Assembly (NCBI RefSeq): GCF_009497895.1
Contig: NZ_CP033116.1
Span: 2,728,001 to 2,792,000, forward strand
Direction of reading: 5' to 3'
Source of the DNA: Halopseudomonas pelagia
GTDB taxonomy: Bacteria > Pseudomonadota > Gammaproteobacteria > Pseudomonadales > Pseudomonadaceae
DNA: 64,000 nt
The notes under the pieces are model-generated. The model did no database searches and was not told the DNA's origin. It worked only from the letters and a program-made list of their open reading frames with translations. Shown here piece by piece: positions 17,921-31,265 of this stretch. The number at the start of each line of letters is the position of its first letter. Position 1 is the stretch's first letter. Position numbers and translations under genes: made by a program.

Positions 17921-18736
17921 ATGAAAATCGTTTCTTTTAATATCAACGGCTTGAGGGCAAGACCTCATCAATTGCAACAGATTGTGGAAAAACATGATCC
18001 AGACGTTATCGGCCTGCAGGAAACCAAAGTCGACGATCCTATGTTTCCGCTAGCCGATGTGCAAGCCTTGGGCTACCACGTACATTTTCACGGCCAGAAG
18101 GGTCACTACGGTGTCGCCTTGCTGACGCGCGCCGAGCCTCTGTGGGTGCGCAAGGGCTTGCCGAATGACAACGACGAATCACAGAAACGCATGATAAGTG
18201 CGGCTATTCCAGTAAAAGACGGTGAGCCATTGATTGTCTTCAATGGCTACTTCCCTCAAGGTGAGAGCCGCGACCATCCGATCAAGTTCCCGGCTAAAAC
18301 ACGTTTCTACGCCGACCTTCAGCGCCACCTTGAGGACGATTACCGTCCAGAGCAGAGACTGGTGGTGATGGGCGATGTCAACATCTCTCCGGAAGATGCG
18401 GATATCGGCATTGGTGCGGATAACGCCAAGCGCTGGTTACGCACCGGCAAATGCAGTTTTCTGCCGGAAGAACGCGAGTGGATGGGCAGGCTCAAGGGGT
18501 GGGGGCTGATTGATACCTTTCGGCACCTGAACCCCGAGGTGGACGACCGTTTCAGCTGGTTCGATTATCGCAGCCGCGGCTTTGAAGACAACCCCAAGCG
18601 CGGTTTGCGGATCGACCTGGTCATGGCCAGCAAGGGCCTTATTGATCACTGCATAGACAGCGGAATCGACTATGACATTCGGGGAATGGAGAAGCCTTCC
18701 GACCACGCGCCGATCTGGGCGCAGTTCCAGCTCTGA
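17921..18736 (+). CDS. xthA: Exodeoxyribonuclease III (AP endonuclease XthA)
   Basis: The 271-residue enzyme begins [18 protein letters not shown], the standard XthA start; upstream in-frame codons to 17840 are not family-like. Catalytic blocks are GLQETKVDD (metal-binding Glu), [39 protein letters not shown] and the final [11 protein letters not shown] (catalytic Asp-His). It cleaves at abasic sites and removes 3' blocks in base-excision repair. It faces clpA across a long hairpin. Confidence 0.96.
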   Translation: MKIVSFNINGLRARPHQLQQIVEKHDPDVIGLQETKVDDPMFPLADVQALGYHVHFHGQKGHYGVALLTRAEPLWVRKGLPNDNDESQKRMISAAIPVKDGEPLIVFNGYFPQGESRDHPIKFPAKTRFYADLQRHLEDDYRPEQRLVVMGDVNISPEDADIGIGADNAKRWLRTGKCSFLPEEREWMGRLKGWGLIDTFRHLNPEVDDRFSWFDYRSRGFEDNPKRGLRIDLVMASKGLIDHCIDSGIDYDIRGMEKPSDHAPIWAQFQL

Positions 18737-18792
18737 AGCGGCGGTTGGCTGCGTGACAGGGCAACCCTGCCCCACCACGCAGCCACCGCTCT

Positions 18793-18797
<5 letters not shown>
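18732..18797. terminator. Large hairpin spanning both stop codons of xthA and clpA
   Basis: Arms CTGAAG/CTTCAG and GCGGTTGGCTGCGTG/CACGCAGCCACCGC (one bulged base) enclose a small AGGG/CCCT inner stem. Both convergent stop codons lie inside the structure. There is no T-run, so it may act as a 3'-end stabiliser or Rho-assisted terminator for both messages. Confidence 0.6.
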
Positions 18798-21060
<2,263 letters not shown>

Positions 21061-21094
21061 GGTGCCACCTCGTCGTGCGACTTGAGTCGCTTGA

Positions 21095-21466
21095 TTACGC
21101 TTCCCGTTCGATCTGACACATCAACGGGTGCTGGCATTCCCTGGCATATTCATTGGCTTGTGCGGCCTTGGTTTCCGCAATGTCTCTGGTAAAGACACCG
21201 CATACCGCCCTTCCTTCAGTATGGACCTTTAACATGATCTGTGTAGCAGCTTCCCGATTTAAAAAGAAAATGCTTTCCAGCACCTCTACCACAAAATCCA
21301 TCGGGGTATAGTCATCGTTCATCATAACCACCTTGTAGCGCGACGGCGGCTTAAGCTCGGGCTTGCTGGTCTCAACGGCCAGGCCAGAATCATCTTCGTG
21401 CTCCGGCTCGTCAGGTCGTTGATTCAAGGTTAGTTGAAGATTCTTTAATGCAAACATGGGAAACAT
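21095..21466 (-). CDS. clpS: ATP-dependent Clp protease adaptor ClpS
   Basis: The 123-residue protein contains the ClpS core [23 protein letters not shown], with the NDDYTPM motif whose acidic pocket binds N-degron residues, then [23 protein letters not shown]. It hands N-end-rule substrates to ClpA. An in-frame ATG at 21457 (MFALKN) is an alternative start. It is divergent from cspD. Confidence 0.96.
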   Translation of the reverse strand: MFPMFALKNLQLTLNQRPDEPEHEDDSGLAVETSKPELKPPSRYKVVMMNDDYTPMDFVVEVLESIFFLNREAATQIMLKVHTEGRAVCGVFTRDIAETKAAQANEYARECQHPLMCQIEREA

Positions 21467-21665
21467 CGCTGCTGTCGAGTGTCAGAGAATTGAGCTGACA
21501 AAATGTGCGCTGAAGCACAGCTTGCCAGAGGCTAACTTGACTTACGTTGAATCAGTGTTAAAAAGTGTAAACGAGCATTGCATTGCGGTCATCTGTTTCA
21601 GCGCGTGTCGAGCTCATTCACAACTACCGGAACACCCCCGGAATGGAAACTAAGAGGGATGTAGT

Positions 21666-21932
21666 ATGCAAAACGGCAAGGTCAAATGGTTTAACAATGC
21701 CAAAGGCTACGGTTTCGTTGTAGCTGAAGGACGCGATGAAGACCTGTTTGCACATTACTCGGCTATCCAGATGGATGGGTACCGTACGCTGAAAGCAGGC
21801 CAACCGGTCAAGTTTGACATCATTCAGGGTCCTAAAGGCTTACATGCGGTAAATATCCAGTCAGTTGATGCAGTAGCTGGCGTTACGAAAACCAATCTTG
21901 AAGTAGGCGAAATAGAGGAAAGCCACCACTAA
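21666..21932 (+). CDS. cspD: Cold-shock-domain protein CspD
   Basis: The 88-residue protein holds one cold-shock domain with RNP1-like GYGFVVAEG and RNP2-like DLFAHYSAI motifs, plus the C-terminal tail that distinguishes CspD from CspA-type proteins. CspD binds single-stranded DNA/RNA and slows replication in stationary phase. It sits divergent from clpS as in other pseudomonads and ends at a strong terminator. Confidence 0.92.
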   Translation: MQNGKVKWFNNAKGYGFVVAEGRDEDLFAHYSAIQMDGYRTLKAGQPVKFDIIQGPKGLHAVNIQSVDAVAGVTKTNLEVGEIEESHH

Positions 21933-21960
21933 TTTGCTTCTACCTTTCCAAGGCACCAAC

Positions 21961-21988
21961 AACAAGGCCGGCATTAGCCGGCCTTGTT
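21961..21988. terminator. Bidirectional terminator between cspD and icd
   Basis: AACAAGGCCGGC, loop ATTA, GCCGGCCTTGTT form a perfect 12-bp stem between convergent genes. The T-run is short on either strand. Confidence 0.75.
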
Positions 21989-22004
21989 GGTTCTGGCTAA
22001 ACGC

Positions 22005-23264
22005 TTAGCCCATGCTGGCAATCAGATCATCACCAAACTCGGAGCACTTGCGCAGGCTTGCACCTTCCATCAGGCGCTCAAAGTCGTAGGTTACGGTCTT
22101 GTTGGCGATAGCGCCTTCAGTACCCTTGATGATCAGATCCGCAGCTTCTACCCAACCCATGTGACGCAGCATCATTTCTGCTGACAGAATCAGCGAACCG
22201 GGGTTCACCTTGTCCTGGCCAGCATACTTGGGCGCAGTGCCGTGGGTCGCTTCGAACATGGCGATCGAGTCGGACAGGTTGGCGCCAGGAGCGATACCGA
22301 TACCGCCTACTTCTGCAGCCAGTGCGTCTGACAGGTAGTCGCCGTTCAGGTTCAGCGTAGCGATGACATCGTAGTCGGCTGGGCGCAACAGGATCTGCTG
22401 CAACATGGCGTCAGCGATCACGTCCTTGACGACGATGTTCTTGCCGGTCTTGGGGTTCTTGAATTGCATCCAAGGGCCGCCATCCAGCAGCTCGGCAGCG
22501 AAATCATCACGGGCCACTTCGTAGCCCCACTCTTTGAAGGCACCTTCGGTGAACTTCATGATGTTGCCTTTGTGCACGATGGTGACCGACTCGCGATCGT
22601 TATCCACCGCATACTGCAGCGCTTTCTGCACCAGACGCTTGGTGCCTTCCTCGGAAACCGGCTTCACGCCAATACCGCACATATCGGTAAAGCGGATCTT
22701 GGTAACGCCCATTTCTTCCTGCAGGAACTTGATCACCTTCTTCGCTTCAGCGGAGCCGGCCTTGAATTCAACGCCGGCGTAGATGTCTTCCGAGTTCTCA
22801 CGGAAAATCACCATGTCCACATCGCCAGGCTTCTTGACCGGGCTTGGCACACCAGTGAACCAGCGAACCGGACGCTGGCAGACATACAGGTCCAACTGCT
22901 GACGCAGGGCCACGTTCAGGGAGCGAATGCCGCCCCCAACTGGCGTGGTCAGCGGGCCCTTGATGGACACGACGTATTCTTTGACCGCGTGCAGGGTTTC
23001 TTCCGGCAGCCAGGTGTCCTGATCGTAAACCTGAGTCGCCTTTTCACCGGCGAATACTTCCATCCAGGAGATCTTGCGGTCGCCGCTGTAGGCTTTTTCA
23101 ACCGCTGCATCAACCACTTTGATCATAACTGGCGAAATGTCCACGCCAATTCCATCACCTTCGATATAGGGAATGATCGGGTTGTTTGGCACATTGAGGG
23201 ACAGGTCGGCATTTACGGTAATTTTGTCGCCGCTAGCCGGCACCTGAATCTTTTGGTATCCCAT
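22005..23264 (-). CDS. icd: NADP-dependent isocitrate dehydrogenase
   Basis: The 419-residue enzyme matches E. coli-type Icd: [10 protein letters not shown] near residue 31, the substrate/phosphorylation loop [12 protein letters not shown] with Ser115 (the residue AceK phosphorylates), the metal-binding block and the NADP-selecting [10 protein letters not shown]. It makes 2-oxoglutarate and NADPH from isocitrate and competes with isocitrate lyase, whose gene aceA lies 8.5 kb away in this window. The upstream region carries a hairpin and TGTAGT/ACTACA palindromes. Confidence 0.98.
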   Translation of the reverse strand: MGYQKIQVPASGDKITVNADLSLNVPNNPIIPYIEGDGIGVDISPVMIKVVDAAVEKAYSGDRKISWMEVFAGEKATQVYDQDTWLPEETLHAVKEYVVSIKGPLTTPVGGGIRSLNVALRQQLDLYVCQRPVRWFTGVPSPVKKPGDVDMVIFRENSEDIYAGVEFKAGSAEAKKVIKFLQEEMGVTKIRFTDMCGIGVKPVSEEGTKRLVQKALQYAVDNDRESVTIVHKGNIMKFTEGAFKEWGYEVARDDFAAELLDGGPWMQFKNPKTGKNIVVKDVIADAMLQQILLRPADYDVIATLNLNGDYLSDALAAEVGGIGIAPGANLSDSIAMFEATHGTAPKYAGQDKVNPGSLILSAEMMLRHMGWVEAADLIIKGTEGAIANKTVTYDFERLMEGASLRKCSEFGDDLIASMG

Positions 23265-23297
23265 TATTGACTCCGTTATGTTGTCGTTGTCATGAAT

Positions 23298-23321
23298 GAT
23301 GGCGAATGGTAATTCGCCATC
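23298..23321 (-). other. Perfect 10-bp stem-loop upstream of icd
   Basis: GATGGCGAAT, loop GGTA, ATTCGCCATC lies 34 bases upstream of the icd start codon. It has no T-run and is probably a 5'-leader structure or a protein site. Confidence 0.5.
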
Positions 23322-23351
23322 AGAAATACGGTGTTGCTGGTGCGCTTATTG

Positions 23352-23368
23352 TTGTAGTTTTCCTACAA
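23352..23368. promoter_or_regulatory. Palindrome TTGTAG-N5-CTACAA upstream of icd
   Basis: Perfect 6-base arms flank TTTTC. A related palindrome lies about 100 bases away and a similar pair precedes aceA. The TGTAG/CTACA core resembles sites I associate with the RpiR-type regulators HexR and RccR in Pseudomonas; this is from memory, not a search. Confidence 0.45.
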
Positions 23369-23466
23369 AATGTCACGCGTTTTCATCTATTCACCGCTCT
23401 TATACCTATGTCCTTCCGAGCCATTCTGCTTATCAACGGCGTTACAAAACTGCGGACGGCCAGTTT

Positions 23467-23481
23467 TGTAGTATCACTACA
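23467..23481. promoter_or_regulatory. Palindrome TGTAGT-N3-ACTACA between icd and nudix
   Basis: Perfect 6-base arms flank ATC, and an extra half-site CACTACA follows at 23486-23492. It lies 138 bases before the nudix start and 200 bases before icd, so either gene could be the target. Confidence 0.45.
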
Positions 23482-23618
23482 TGGACACTACATATTTCCC
23501 TAATCGCATCCTAGCCGTTTTTATCGCCAAATCCAGTCCCGCTGGCGCCAATTAGCGCAATGGAGTTCACCCTGCATCCGGTTTAGGCTACCCTATGCAG
23601 CCTGCTCAGGAGCCATTC

Positions 23619-24053
23619 ATGCGTTTTCTGCCTCATGTCACAGTCGCGACCATTATCGAACATGAGGGGCGCTTCCTGATGGTCGAAGAATACCGGGACA
23701 GCCGTCTAGTTTTAAATCAGCCTGCCGGCCATGTGGAAGAAGACGAAAGTCTTATCCAGGCCGCCCGGCGCGAGGTATTGGAAGAAACAGCCTATAGCGT
23801 TGAACTGACCTCTGTCGTCGGCATCTACCTGTTCAAGGCCGATAATGGCGTCAGTTATCAACGCAGTTGTTTTGCCGGAAAGGTGCTGCAGCACTATCCA
23901 GAGCGCAAACTGGATGAAGGCATTCTGCGGGCAGTGTGGCTGTCGCTCGATGAATTGCGCCTACGCCGCGACGACCTGCGCAGTTACCTGGTACTCGACT
24001 GCATCGAGGATTACCTGAACAAACCACATTATTCACTGGATCTGATTCGTTAA
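23619..24053 (+). CDS. NUDIX hydrolase (NudJ-like)
   Basis: From the ATG at 23619 (CAGGAG 7 bases upstream) the protein has 144 residues. The Nudix box reads [23 protein letters not shown], matching Gx5Ex7REUxEExGU apart from the last Gly, near residues 34-56. It resembles NudJ, a pyrophosphohydrolase acting on HMP-PP and nucleoside di/triphosphates. It lies directly before mnmA with one base between, an order conserved in gammaproteobacteria. Confidence 0.88.
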   Translation: MRFLPHVTVATIIEHEGRFLMVEEYRDSRLVLNQPAGHVEEDESLIQAARREVLEETAYSVELTSVVGIYLFKADNGVSYQRSCFAGKVLQHYPERKLDEGILRAVWLSLDELRLRRDDLRSYLVLDCIEDYLNKPHYSLDLIR

Positions 24054-24054
24054 C

Positions 24055-25185
24055 ATGACAACCTTGCACACCAAAGCTCCCGAGCAGACTCGCGTTATCG
24101 TCGGCATGTCTGGCGGAGTCGACTCGTCCGTTTCGGCCGCCCTGCTGCTGGAGCAGGGTTACCAGGTCGAAGGCCTGTTTATGAAAAACTGGGATGAAGA
24201 CGACGGCACGGAATACTGCACAGCGATGGACGATCTGGCGGACGCTCAAGCGGTCAGCGACCGGCTGGGGATCAAGCTGCATACCGCAAATTTCGCCGCC
24301 GAATACTGGGATAACGTCTTCGAACACTTCCTCGAAGAGTACAAGGCTGGCCGTACGCCAAATCCGGATATCCTCTGCAATCGCGAAATCAAATTCAAAG
24401 CCTTCCTCGACTATGCCTTTATGCTCGGTGCTGACTTGATCGCCACTGGGCACTACGTACGTAAAGCCGAGCGCGATGGCAAGACCGTGCTACTGCGTGG
24501 TGTAGATGCCAATAAAGATCAGAGCTACTTCCTCCACGCCGTTGGTGCTGAACAGATTGCCCGCACTCTGTTTCCTGTAGGAGAGCTGGAGAAACCCGAA
24601 GTAAGGCAAATTGCCGAGAAATACCAATTGGCGACAGCGAAGAAAAAAGACTCCACCGGGATCTGTTTTATCGGTGAACGACGTTTCAGCGATTTTCTGA
24701 AGCAGTACCTGCCCGCCCAGCCAGGTGATATGGAAACGACTGATGGCCAGGTCATTGGTCGCCATCACGGTCTGATGTACCACACCATCGGCCAGCGTCA
24801 GGGCTTGGGAATCGGCGGTATGAAAGATGCCAGTGATACCCCCTGGTACGTGCTGCGCAAGGATCTCACGCGCAATGTGCTGGTGGTGGGCCAAGGCAAT
24901 GAGCATCCGTGGTTGTACGCGAGCGCCCTCACCTGTTCGTCAATTTACTGGGTCAACCCTGTCACCGTCACAGAGCCGCTGCCGCTGACAGCCAAGGTGC
25001 GTTACCGGCAGTCGGATCAGGCCTGCACGCTTGAGCCTTGTGCCAACGGCTATCTGGTTCGGTTCGATACGCCGCAGCGCGCGGTCACTCCGGGCCAGTC
25101 GGTAGTGCTTTATCAAGGCGACGTCTGCCTCGGTGGTGGCGTGATCGAAACGGCCACTCCAGCCTTTGAAGAGGATGCGGCGTGA
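24055..25185 (+). CDS. mnmA: tRNA-specific 2-thiouridylase MnmA
   Basis: The 376-residue enzyme has the ATP-pyrophosphatase loop SGGVDSS (19-25), the first catalytic Cys in [12 protein letters not shown], and the second in [12 protein letters not shown]. It thiolates U34 of Lys, Glu and Gln tRNAs using sulfur relayed from a cysteine desulfurase. It overlaps the hflD start by four bases (GTGA). Confidence 0.98.
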   Translation: MTTLHTKAPEQTRVIVGMSGGVDSSVSAALLLEQGYQVEGLFMKNWDEDDGTEYCTAMDDLADAQAVSDRLGIKLHTANFAAEYWDNVFEHFLEEYKAGRTPNPDILCNREIKFKAFLDYAFMLGADLIATGHYVRKAERDGKTVLLRGVDANKDQSYFLHAVGAEQIARTLFPVGELEKPEVRQIAEKYQLATAKKKDSTGICFIGERRFSDFLKQYLPAQPGDMETTDGQVIGRHHGLMYHTIGQRQGLGIGGMKDASDTPWYVLRKDLTRNVLVVGQGNEHPWLYASALTCSSIYWVNPVTVTEPLPLTAKVRYRQSDQACTLEPCANGYLVRFDTPQRAVTPGQSVVLYQGDVCLGGGVIETATPAFEEDAA

Positions 25186-25802
25186 CTCAAGCAGAAGAAC
25201 AGGTCATTGCGCTGGGCGCGGTTTTCCAGGCGGCGATATTGGTCGACAAGCTGGCCCGCAGCGGCCAGATCAGCGAAGCACCAGCTGCCTGCCTGTTAGG
25301 CAGCATCCTTGAGCGCTCACCGGATGACGTGTTGCAAATCTACGGCGGCTCCACCTACCAGATTCGCCAGGGCGTGCAGGCGCTGCAGGCGATGCTGGAG
25401 CGGGACACCGCCGCCCTTCAGCGCGACGCGCTGCGCTACACGATGAATCTCCTGGTACTGGAGCGGCAACTGGCCAAGCGTGACGACATGCTCAGTGTGC
25501 TGGGCCAACGGTTAGAGCTGGCCGGCTCACAGGTCGAGCATTTCGGTATATTGCATGACAACGTTACCGCTTCCTTTGGCAGCATCTACCAGGACACCCT
25601 GAGCACCTTGCGCCTACGCATCCAGGTGCACGGCGATATGCGCTACCTGCAACAGCCGGACACTGCCAACCGGATTCGCGCGCTGCTGTTAGCCGGGATC
25701 CGCTCGGCACGCCTGTGGCGGCAACTGGGCGGGCACCGCTGGCAAATGCTGGTATCCAGGAAGAAATTGCTGGATGCGACCCGGTCGGTCCTGAATGGTT
25801 GA
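25182..25802 (+). CDS. hflD: High-frequency lysogenization protein HflD homologue
   Basis: The 206-residue, mostly helical protein matches Hfl[25 protein letters not shown] at the start, the [15 protein letters not shown] block, and the C-terminal [28 protein letters not shown]. HflD is a peripheral inner-membrane protein; in E. coli it binds phage lambda CII. Its cellular role is unclear. It starts with GTG overlapping the mnmA stop, so translation is coupled. The mnmA-hflD-purB order is the normal one, here interrupted by an EamA gene. Confidence 0.93.
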   Translation: MTQAEEQVIALGAVFQAAILVDKLARSGQISEAPAACLLGSILERSPDDVLQIYGGSTYQIRQGVQALQAMLERDTAALQRDALRYTMNLLVLERQLAKRDDMLSVLGQRLELAGSQVEHFGILHDNVTASFGSIYQDTLSTLRLRIQVHGDMRYLQQPDTANRIRALLLAGIRSARLWRQLGGHRWQMLVSRKKLLDATRSVLNG

Positions 25803-26685
25803 ACTGGTCCGGCTGGACCAGCCGCGCAAAGGCGCGCTGCTGCTGGCCACCTCGGCGTTGCTGTTTGCGGTGATGGGCATTCTGATTCGCGAAGTATCAG
25901 TGGGCGTCAATAACGAGAACGTGGTGTTCTTCCGCAATCTGCTCGGCGTCGTATTCTTCCTGCCGATGATACTGGTCAAGGGCTTCGCCCCGTTCCGTAC
26001 CCAGCGTCTGGGTCGGCACTTCATGCGCACGTTCTATGGCTTGGGAGCGATGTATTGTTTCTTCTATGCCATCGCCCACCTGCCGTTGGCCGATGCCATG
26101 GTTTTCACCTACGCCGCACCTGTATTCACGCCAATGTTGGCCTGGTGGTGGCTGCGCGAATCGTTGACACCGCGAATGATGTTTATGGTGCTGCTCGGCT
26201 TTGCCGGTGTGCTCCTGGTAGCCAAGCCCAGTGGCGCACTGTTTGACCCCATCGGCCTGGTCGGCATAGCAGCTAGCCTGTTGGCGGCCTGTGCCTTTGT
26301 TTCAATTCGCGTGATGAGCAGTACCGAACCGGCCACCCGCATGGTGTTTTATTTCGCCTTTTTCTCTACGCTGCTTTCGTCGATCCCTCTGCTGTGGGCC
26401 TCGCAGCCACTCACTGGCACCCAGCTTGGCATGCTAATCAGCATTGGGCTGGTAGCAACCGTCAGCCAATTGATCATGTCCAAGGCTTACACCTTGGCGC
26501 CACCGGGTAAAATAGGGCCATTGAGCTATCTGGCCATTGTTTTTTCCGGCCTTTTCGCCTGGTTTCTCTGGGATGAAGTGCCGGATATTTCCTCCTTTGT
26601 GGGCGCCGGCCTGATTTTCGCTTCCACCTTGATCAGTATTGCCATGCCTGGCGCGCAGGCCAAACCGCGCCAATCTGGTGTATGA
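25795..26685 (+). CDS. EamA/DMT family transporter
   Basis: The 296-residue protein has ten predicted membrane helices in two EamA repeats (residues about 12-140 and 155-290). It resembles RhaT/YdcZ-type drug/metabolite exporters; substrate unknown. Its start overlaps the end of hflD by eight bases and it is followed 39 bases later by purB. Its insertion between hflD and purB differs from the usual gammaproteobacterial order. Confidence 0.85.
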   Translation: MVELVRLDQPRKGALLLATSALLFAVMGILIREVSVGVNNENVVFFRNLLGVVFFLPMILVKGFAPFRTQRLGRHFMRTFYGLGAMYCFFYAIAHLPLADAMVFTYAAPVFTPMLAWWWLRESLTPRMMFMVLLGFAGVLLVAKPSGALFDPIGLVGIAASLLAACAFVSIRVMSSTEPATRMVFYFAFFSTLLSSIPLLWASQPLTGTQLGMLISIGLVATVSQLIMSKAYTLAPPGKIGPLSYLAIVFSGLFAWFLWDEVPDISSFVGAGLIFASTLISIAMPGAQAKPRQSGV

Positions 26686-28095
<1,410 letters not shown>

Positions 28096-28150
28096 TATTC
28101 CCGCTCATTCAGCGGCTGCAGACTAGCTATTATTAACGTGCAATTCGAAA

Positions 28151-28196
28151 GACGACCTGCTGACTCCCGGCCCCGGGAAAGTTCAGCAGGGTCGTC
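28151..28196 (+). other. Extended hairpin between purB and roxA
   Basis: GACGACCTGCTGA pairs with TCAGCAGGGTCGTC (one bulged G), and the loop contains a second stem TCCCGG-CC-CCGGGA. The whole 46 bases can fold into one long rod. No T-run follows, so it is not a classic terminator. It may insulate or stabilise the messages on either side. Confidence 0.55.
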
Positions 28197-28265
28197 GCTC
28201 AGCTAGACGCTGAATACCCCCACTCCGGGCCGGATGACGTTACCTACATTGTTCCAGAGGCTCTT

Positions 28266-29438
28266 ATGTCCCATACCGCAGCGTCCCCACTTGGTGATAT
28301 CACCCCCACCGAATTCCTGCGGGATTACTGGCAGAAAAAGCCGCTGCTGATTCGACAGGCTTTCCCTGATTATCAAAGCCCGTTATCCGCCGATGAGCTG
28401 GCTGGCCTGGCTCTGGAAGACGAAGTCGAGTCGCGAATCGTCCTGACCCAGGGTGACATTCCCTGGGAGCTGCGACGCGGGCCCTTTGCCGAGGATGACT
28501 TCAAGGTATTGCCCGAGAAGGATTGGACCTTGCTGGTACAGGCAGTAGACCAGTTCGTGCCCGACGTCGCTGAACTGATATCCGCTTTCCGCTTTCTGCC
28601 CAGCTGGCGAATCGACGACATCATGATCAGTTACGCGGCGCCAGGCGGCAGCGTCGGACCGCACTTCGACAACTACGATGTATTCCTGCTGCAGACCCAA
28701 GGACACCGGCGATGGAAGATCGGCCAGCACTGCAATGCCGATAGCCCAATTTTGGAGCACCCTGACCTGCGTATTCTGCAGGACTTTCAGCAGCAGGAAG
28801 AATGGCTGCTCGAACCCGGCGACATGCTCTATATACCGCCCGGCGTTGCCCATTACGGTATTGCCGAAGATGAATGCATGACTTACTCGATCGGCTTTCG
28901 CGCACCAAGCCATCAGGAGATATTGCATCATTTCACTGACTTTCTCGGTCAGTATCTCAGCGACCAGGATCGCTATAGTGACGCAGGCATGTCAGTCCCG
29001 GCAGAGCCCTCTTGCATTGACGATGCCAGCATCGAGCGCTTGCAGGGCATTGTCCTGGAGCTGGTTCAGGACAAAGCAGCACTGGCCACCTGGTTCGGCC
29101 GCTTCATGACCGAACCGCGCTATCCCGAATTGATCCAGGTGCAGGAGGTTGAGACCAGCCTGGTGGATGAAGAGCTCAGCAATGGTTATGGGCTGATCCG
29201 CAACCCAAGCGCGCGCCTGGCTTACCGCCAGGAGGGAGCCGAACACCTGATGCTGTTTGCCAGCGGCGAGCACTGTCTGCTGCCGATTACCCTGTTACCG
29301 CTGGTTCAACTAATCTGTGAACAGGATTATCTGGATTGCGAAGCACTGCTGCCCTGGCGACAGAATCCAGAAGCCTGGACACTGGTGGAGCAACTTCTGG
29401 CCAAGGGGGATCTCCAACTGGAGGGCGAGGATGAATGA
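28266..29438 (+). CDS. roxA: Ribosomal protein uL16 3-hydroxylase RoxA (cupin/JmjC, YcfD family)
   Basis: The 390-residue protein has the JmjC-type double-stranded beta-helix with iron ligands HxD (HFDNYDVFLLQTQGHRRWKIG, near residue 138) and the distal His in PPGVAHYGIAEDECMTYSIGF. A C-terminal winged-helix-like dimerisation domain follows. E. coli YcfD/RoxA hydroxylates an Arg of ribosomal protein uL16 using Fe(II), O2 and 2-oxoglutarate. It overlaps the next gene by eight bases. Confidence 0.93.
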   Translation: MSHTAASPLGDITPTEFLRDYWQKKPLLIRQAFPDYQSPLSADELAGLALEDEVESRIVLTQGDIPWELRRGPFAEDDFKVLPEKDWTLLVQAVDQFVPDVAELISAFRFLPSWRIDDIMISYAAPGGSVGPHFDNYDVFLLQTQGHRRWKIGQHCNADSPILEHPDLRILQDFQQQEEWLLEPGDMLYIPPGVAHYGIAEDECMTYSIGFRAPSHQEILHHFTDFLGQYLSDQDRYSDAGMSVPAEPSCIDDASIERLQGIVLELVQDKAALATWFGRFMTEPRYPELIQVQEVETSLVDEELSNGYGLIRNPSARLAYRQEGAEHLMLFASGEHCLLPITLLPLVQLICEQDYLDCEALLPWRQNPEAWTLVEQLLAKGDLQLEGEDE

Positions 29439-30450
29439 GATTGACGTCAGTGCAGTTGACTGGCTGAGCACCGAAGCACTGCGAGAGATCCGCAAGCAGG
29501 TATTCATCGATGAGCAAGGTGTCCCGGAAGCGCTGGAGTGGGATACCGAGGATCAGTCCGCGGTGCATTTCCTCATGCGCGCTGAAAGCGAGCCACTGGG
29601 CACCGCGCGCTTGCTAGACGATGGCCATATCGGCCGGGTAGCTATATTGCCCGCGTGGCGTGGCAAGGGGTTGGGCGAACGACTCATGCGCGAAGTCATG
29701 GCCTACGCCCAGGCGCAAGGCATGAGCACCTTGCTACTGAGCGCCCAGGTCCAGGCGCAGTCGCTGTACCAACGCTTGGGTTTCGTAGTCGATTCGGAAC
29801 CTTATATGGAAGCGGGGATCCTTCACGTCGCCATGCGCTGGCAGGCCGAGCTCCTGGATATATCGGAGTTGCCGCCGATCGAGTTTGAGTCACCCGGCAC
29901 ATTCAGCATTCACAACCCACCGACACAGTTGCCGGTGGCGCGCACAGTGGATCTGCCCTATCAGTTGGGTAACCAAGCCGAGCTGATTGAGCTGGACGAA
30001 AACAATGCACTCGACCATCTGTGCCATATGCTTGGCCAGGCCCGCCGGCAAATACATATCTACGCCGCCGACCAAGCCGTATGGCTGTTCAATCGCCGCG
30101 ATGTGCTTAACGCAGCGGAGCAACTGATCGCCCGCCAGCCCAAGTGTCGGATCAGAGTATTGCTCCAGGATACTGGCAAATCTTTTCTTCAGGGCCATAG
30201 CCTGCTGAACCTGATGCACCGCTTCCCGAGCATAGTTGAGATTCGCAAGCAGCACCCAGAACGTGAAAAGCTGCCGCAGATCTATATGCTGGCAGATACT
30301 TGCGGCATATTGATGCTACCCAAGGCCCTGCTGCGCCAGGGGTTTGCCCGCTATCACAGTTCCGACCAGGTGAGACGCAAAAGCAGCGAGTTCGATGAGC
30401 TCTGGTCTACCAGCCAGAGCGATCCAGCCATCCGGAGATTTCTTTTATGA
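29431..30450 (+). CDS. GNAT acetyltransferase fused to a PLD-like C-terminal domain
   Basis: The start at 29431 overlaps the roxA stop and has GGAGGGCGAGG just upstream, giving 339 residues. The N-terminal 145 residues are an ElaA/GNAT acetyltransferase: RKQVFIDEQGVPEALEWD, then the acetyl-CoA loop VAILPAWRGKGLGERLM and SLYQRLGF. After a linker, residues about 175-339 resemble the phospholipase-D-like DUF7931 domain (QIHIYAADQAVWLFNRRDVLNAA, RIRVLLQDTGKSFLQGHSLLNL), apparently without an intact HKD motif. The substrate is unknown. It is co-transcribed with roxA and overlaps the next gene by four bases. Confidence 0.85.
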   Translation: MNEIDVSAVDWLSTEALREIRKQVFIDEQGVPEALEWDTEDQSAVHFLMRAESEPLGTARLLDDGHIGRVAILPAWRGKGLGERLMREVMAYAQAQGMSTLLLSAQVQAQSLYQRLGFVVDSEPYMEAGILHVAMRWQAELLDISELPPIEFESPGTFSIHNPPTQLPVARTVDLPYQLGNQAELIELDENNALDHLCHMLGQARRQIHIYAADQAVWLFNRRDVLNAAEQLIARQPKCRIRVLLQDTGKSFLQGHSLLNLMHRFPSIVEIRKQHPEREKLPQIYMLADTCGILMLPKALLRQGFARYHSSDQVRRKSSEFDELWSTSQSDPAIRRFLL

Positions 30451-31265
30451 TCAGGTTCTGCCTTGCCCAGTTGCTCGCGCTACTGATGTTCTGCAGCAGC
30501 GTTTCCGTGCAGGCAGAACCGACAACCGAGATATTCAGTCTCGGTTACAACATGGCTGAGAATATGATTCCCGCGATTCAGCCGATGCTCCGGGATGATG
30601 AGCGCGTCTCAGCCTACGGCAATCAATTGATAGTACGCGCCGAGCCCGAGCGGCTGAAGGAAATACGCGCGTTATTGAATGAACTCGACCGCCAGCCGGC
30701 GAGGCTGTTGATCAGTGTCGCCAATAGCGGCGGCATCACCAGCAACGAGCGTGGCTATCAGGTTGACGGGCGTTTCGACACTGGACCCGCGGACATCGTG
30801 GTCGGAGATCCGCGCAATGGTAACCAGGCGCGGATCATCAACCGTAGTACCCGCGGTCAGAACGATGGAGTCCGCCAGGTCACCGCCAATGAAGGTTACC
30901 CGGTGTTGATTCAAACCGGCCAGTCAGTGCCTTTGCAGTCCACCACTACCGACGTATACGGCCGTGTTATCGAAAACACCGAATACCGTGATGTCACCCA
31001 GGGCTTTTATGCCACAGTGCGACTTAATGGCGACCTGGCAACCATTACCCTCAGCGCCAACAATGACAACGTCAACCGCAGTGATAATCGAATAGTTGAC
31101 GTGCAGCAGACCGACACCGTGGTAACCGCGCGACTCGGCGAGTGGGTTACCGTCGGTGGCGTTACCGATAGCCAGCTCAGTAGCGGCGCGGACATCGGGC
31201 GGCGCACCAGCACCCGCAGCCAGAATGACAGCAGTGTACGGCTCAAGATAGACCGCGCAAACTAG
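30447..31265 (+). CDS. Secretin-N-domain periplasmic/outer-membrane protein
   Basis: The 272-residue protein has a signal peptide (cleavage near VQAE, residue 24). A NolW-like secretin N domain follows at about 28-80 (FSLGYNMAENMIPAIQPML...ERLKEIRALLNELDRQPARLLISV). After it comes a beta-rich part with secretin-like TGQSVPLQSTT and LGEWVTVGGVTD. It is far too short to form a secretin channel and lacks the full C-terminal gate region, so it is probably an accessory envelope protein. It overlaps the GNAT gene by four bases. Function unknown. Confidence 0.75.
   Translation: MIRFCLAQLLALLMFCSSVSVQAEPTTEIFSLGYNMAENMIPAIQPMLRDDERVSAYGNQLIVRAEPERLKEIRALLNELDRQPARLLISVANSGGITSNERGYQVDGRFDTGPADIVVGDPRNGNQARIINRSTRGQNDGVRQVTANEGYPVLIQTGQSVPLQSTTTDVYGRVIENTEYRDVTQGFYATVRLNGDLATITLSANNDNVNRSDNRIVDVQQTDTVVTARLGEWVTVGGVTDSQLSSGADIGRRTSTRSQNDSSVRLKIDRAN

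Larger units (their letters stand above)
23265..23618. other. Divergent promoter region icd / nudix
   Basis: No gene is seen. The region must hold the icd promoter (minus) and that of the nudix-mnmA-hflD operon (plus). It contains a perfect 10-bp hairpin, two short palindromes and a half-site, listed separately. Confidence 0.6.
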
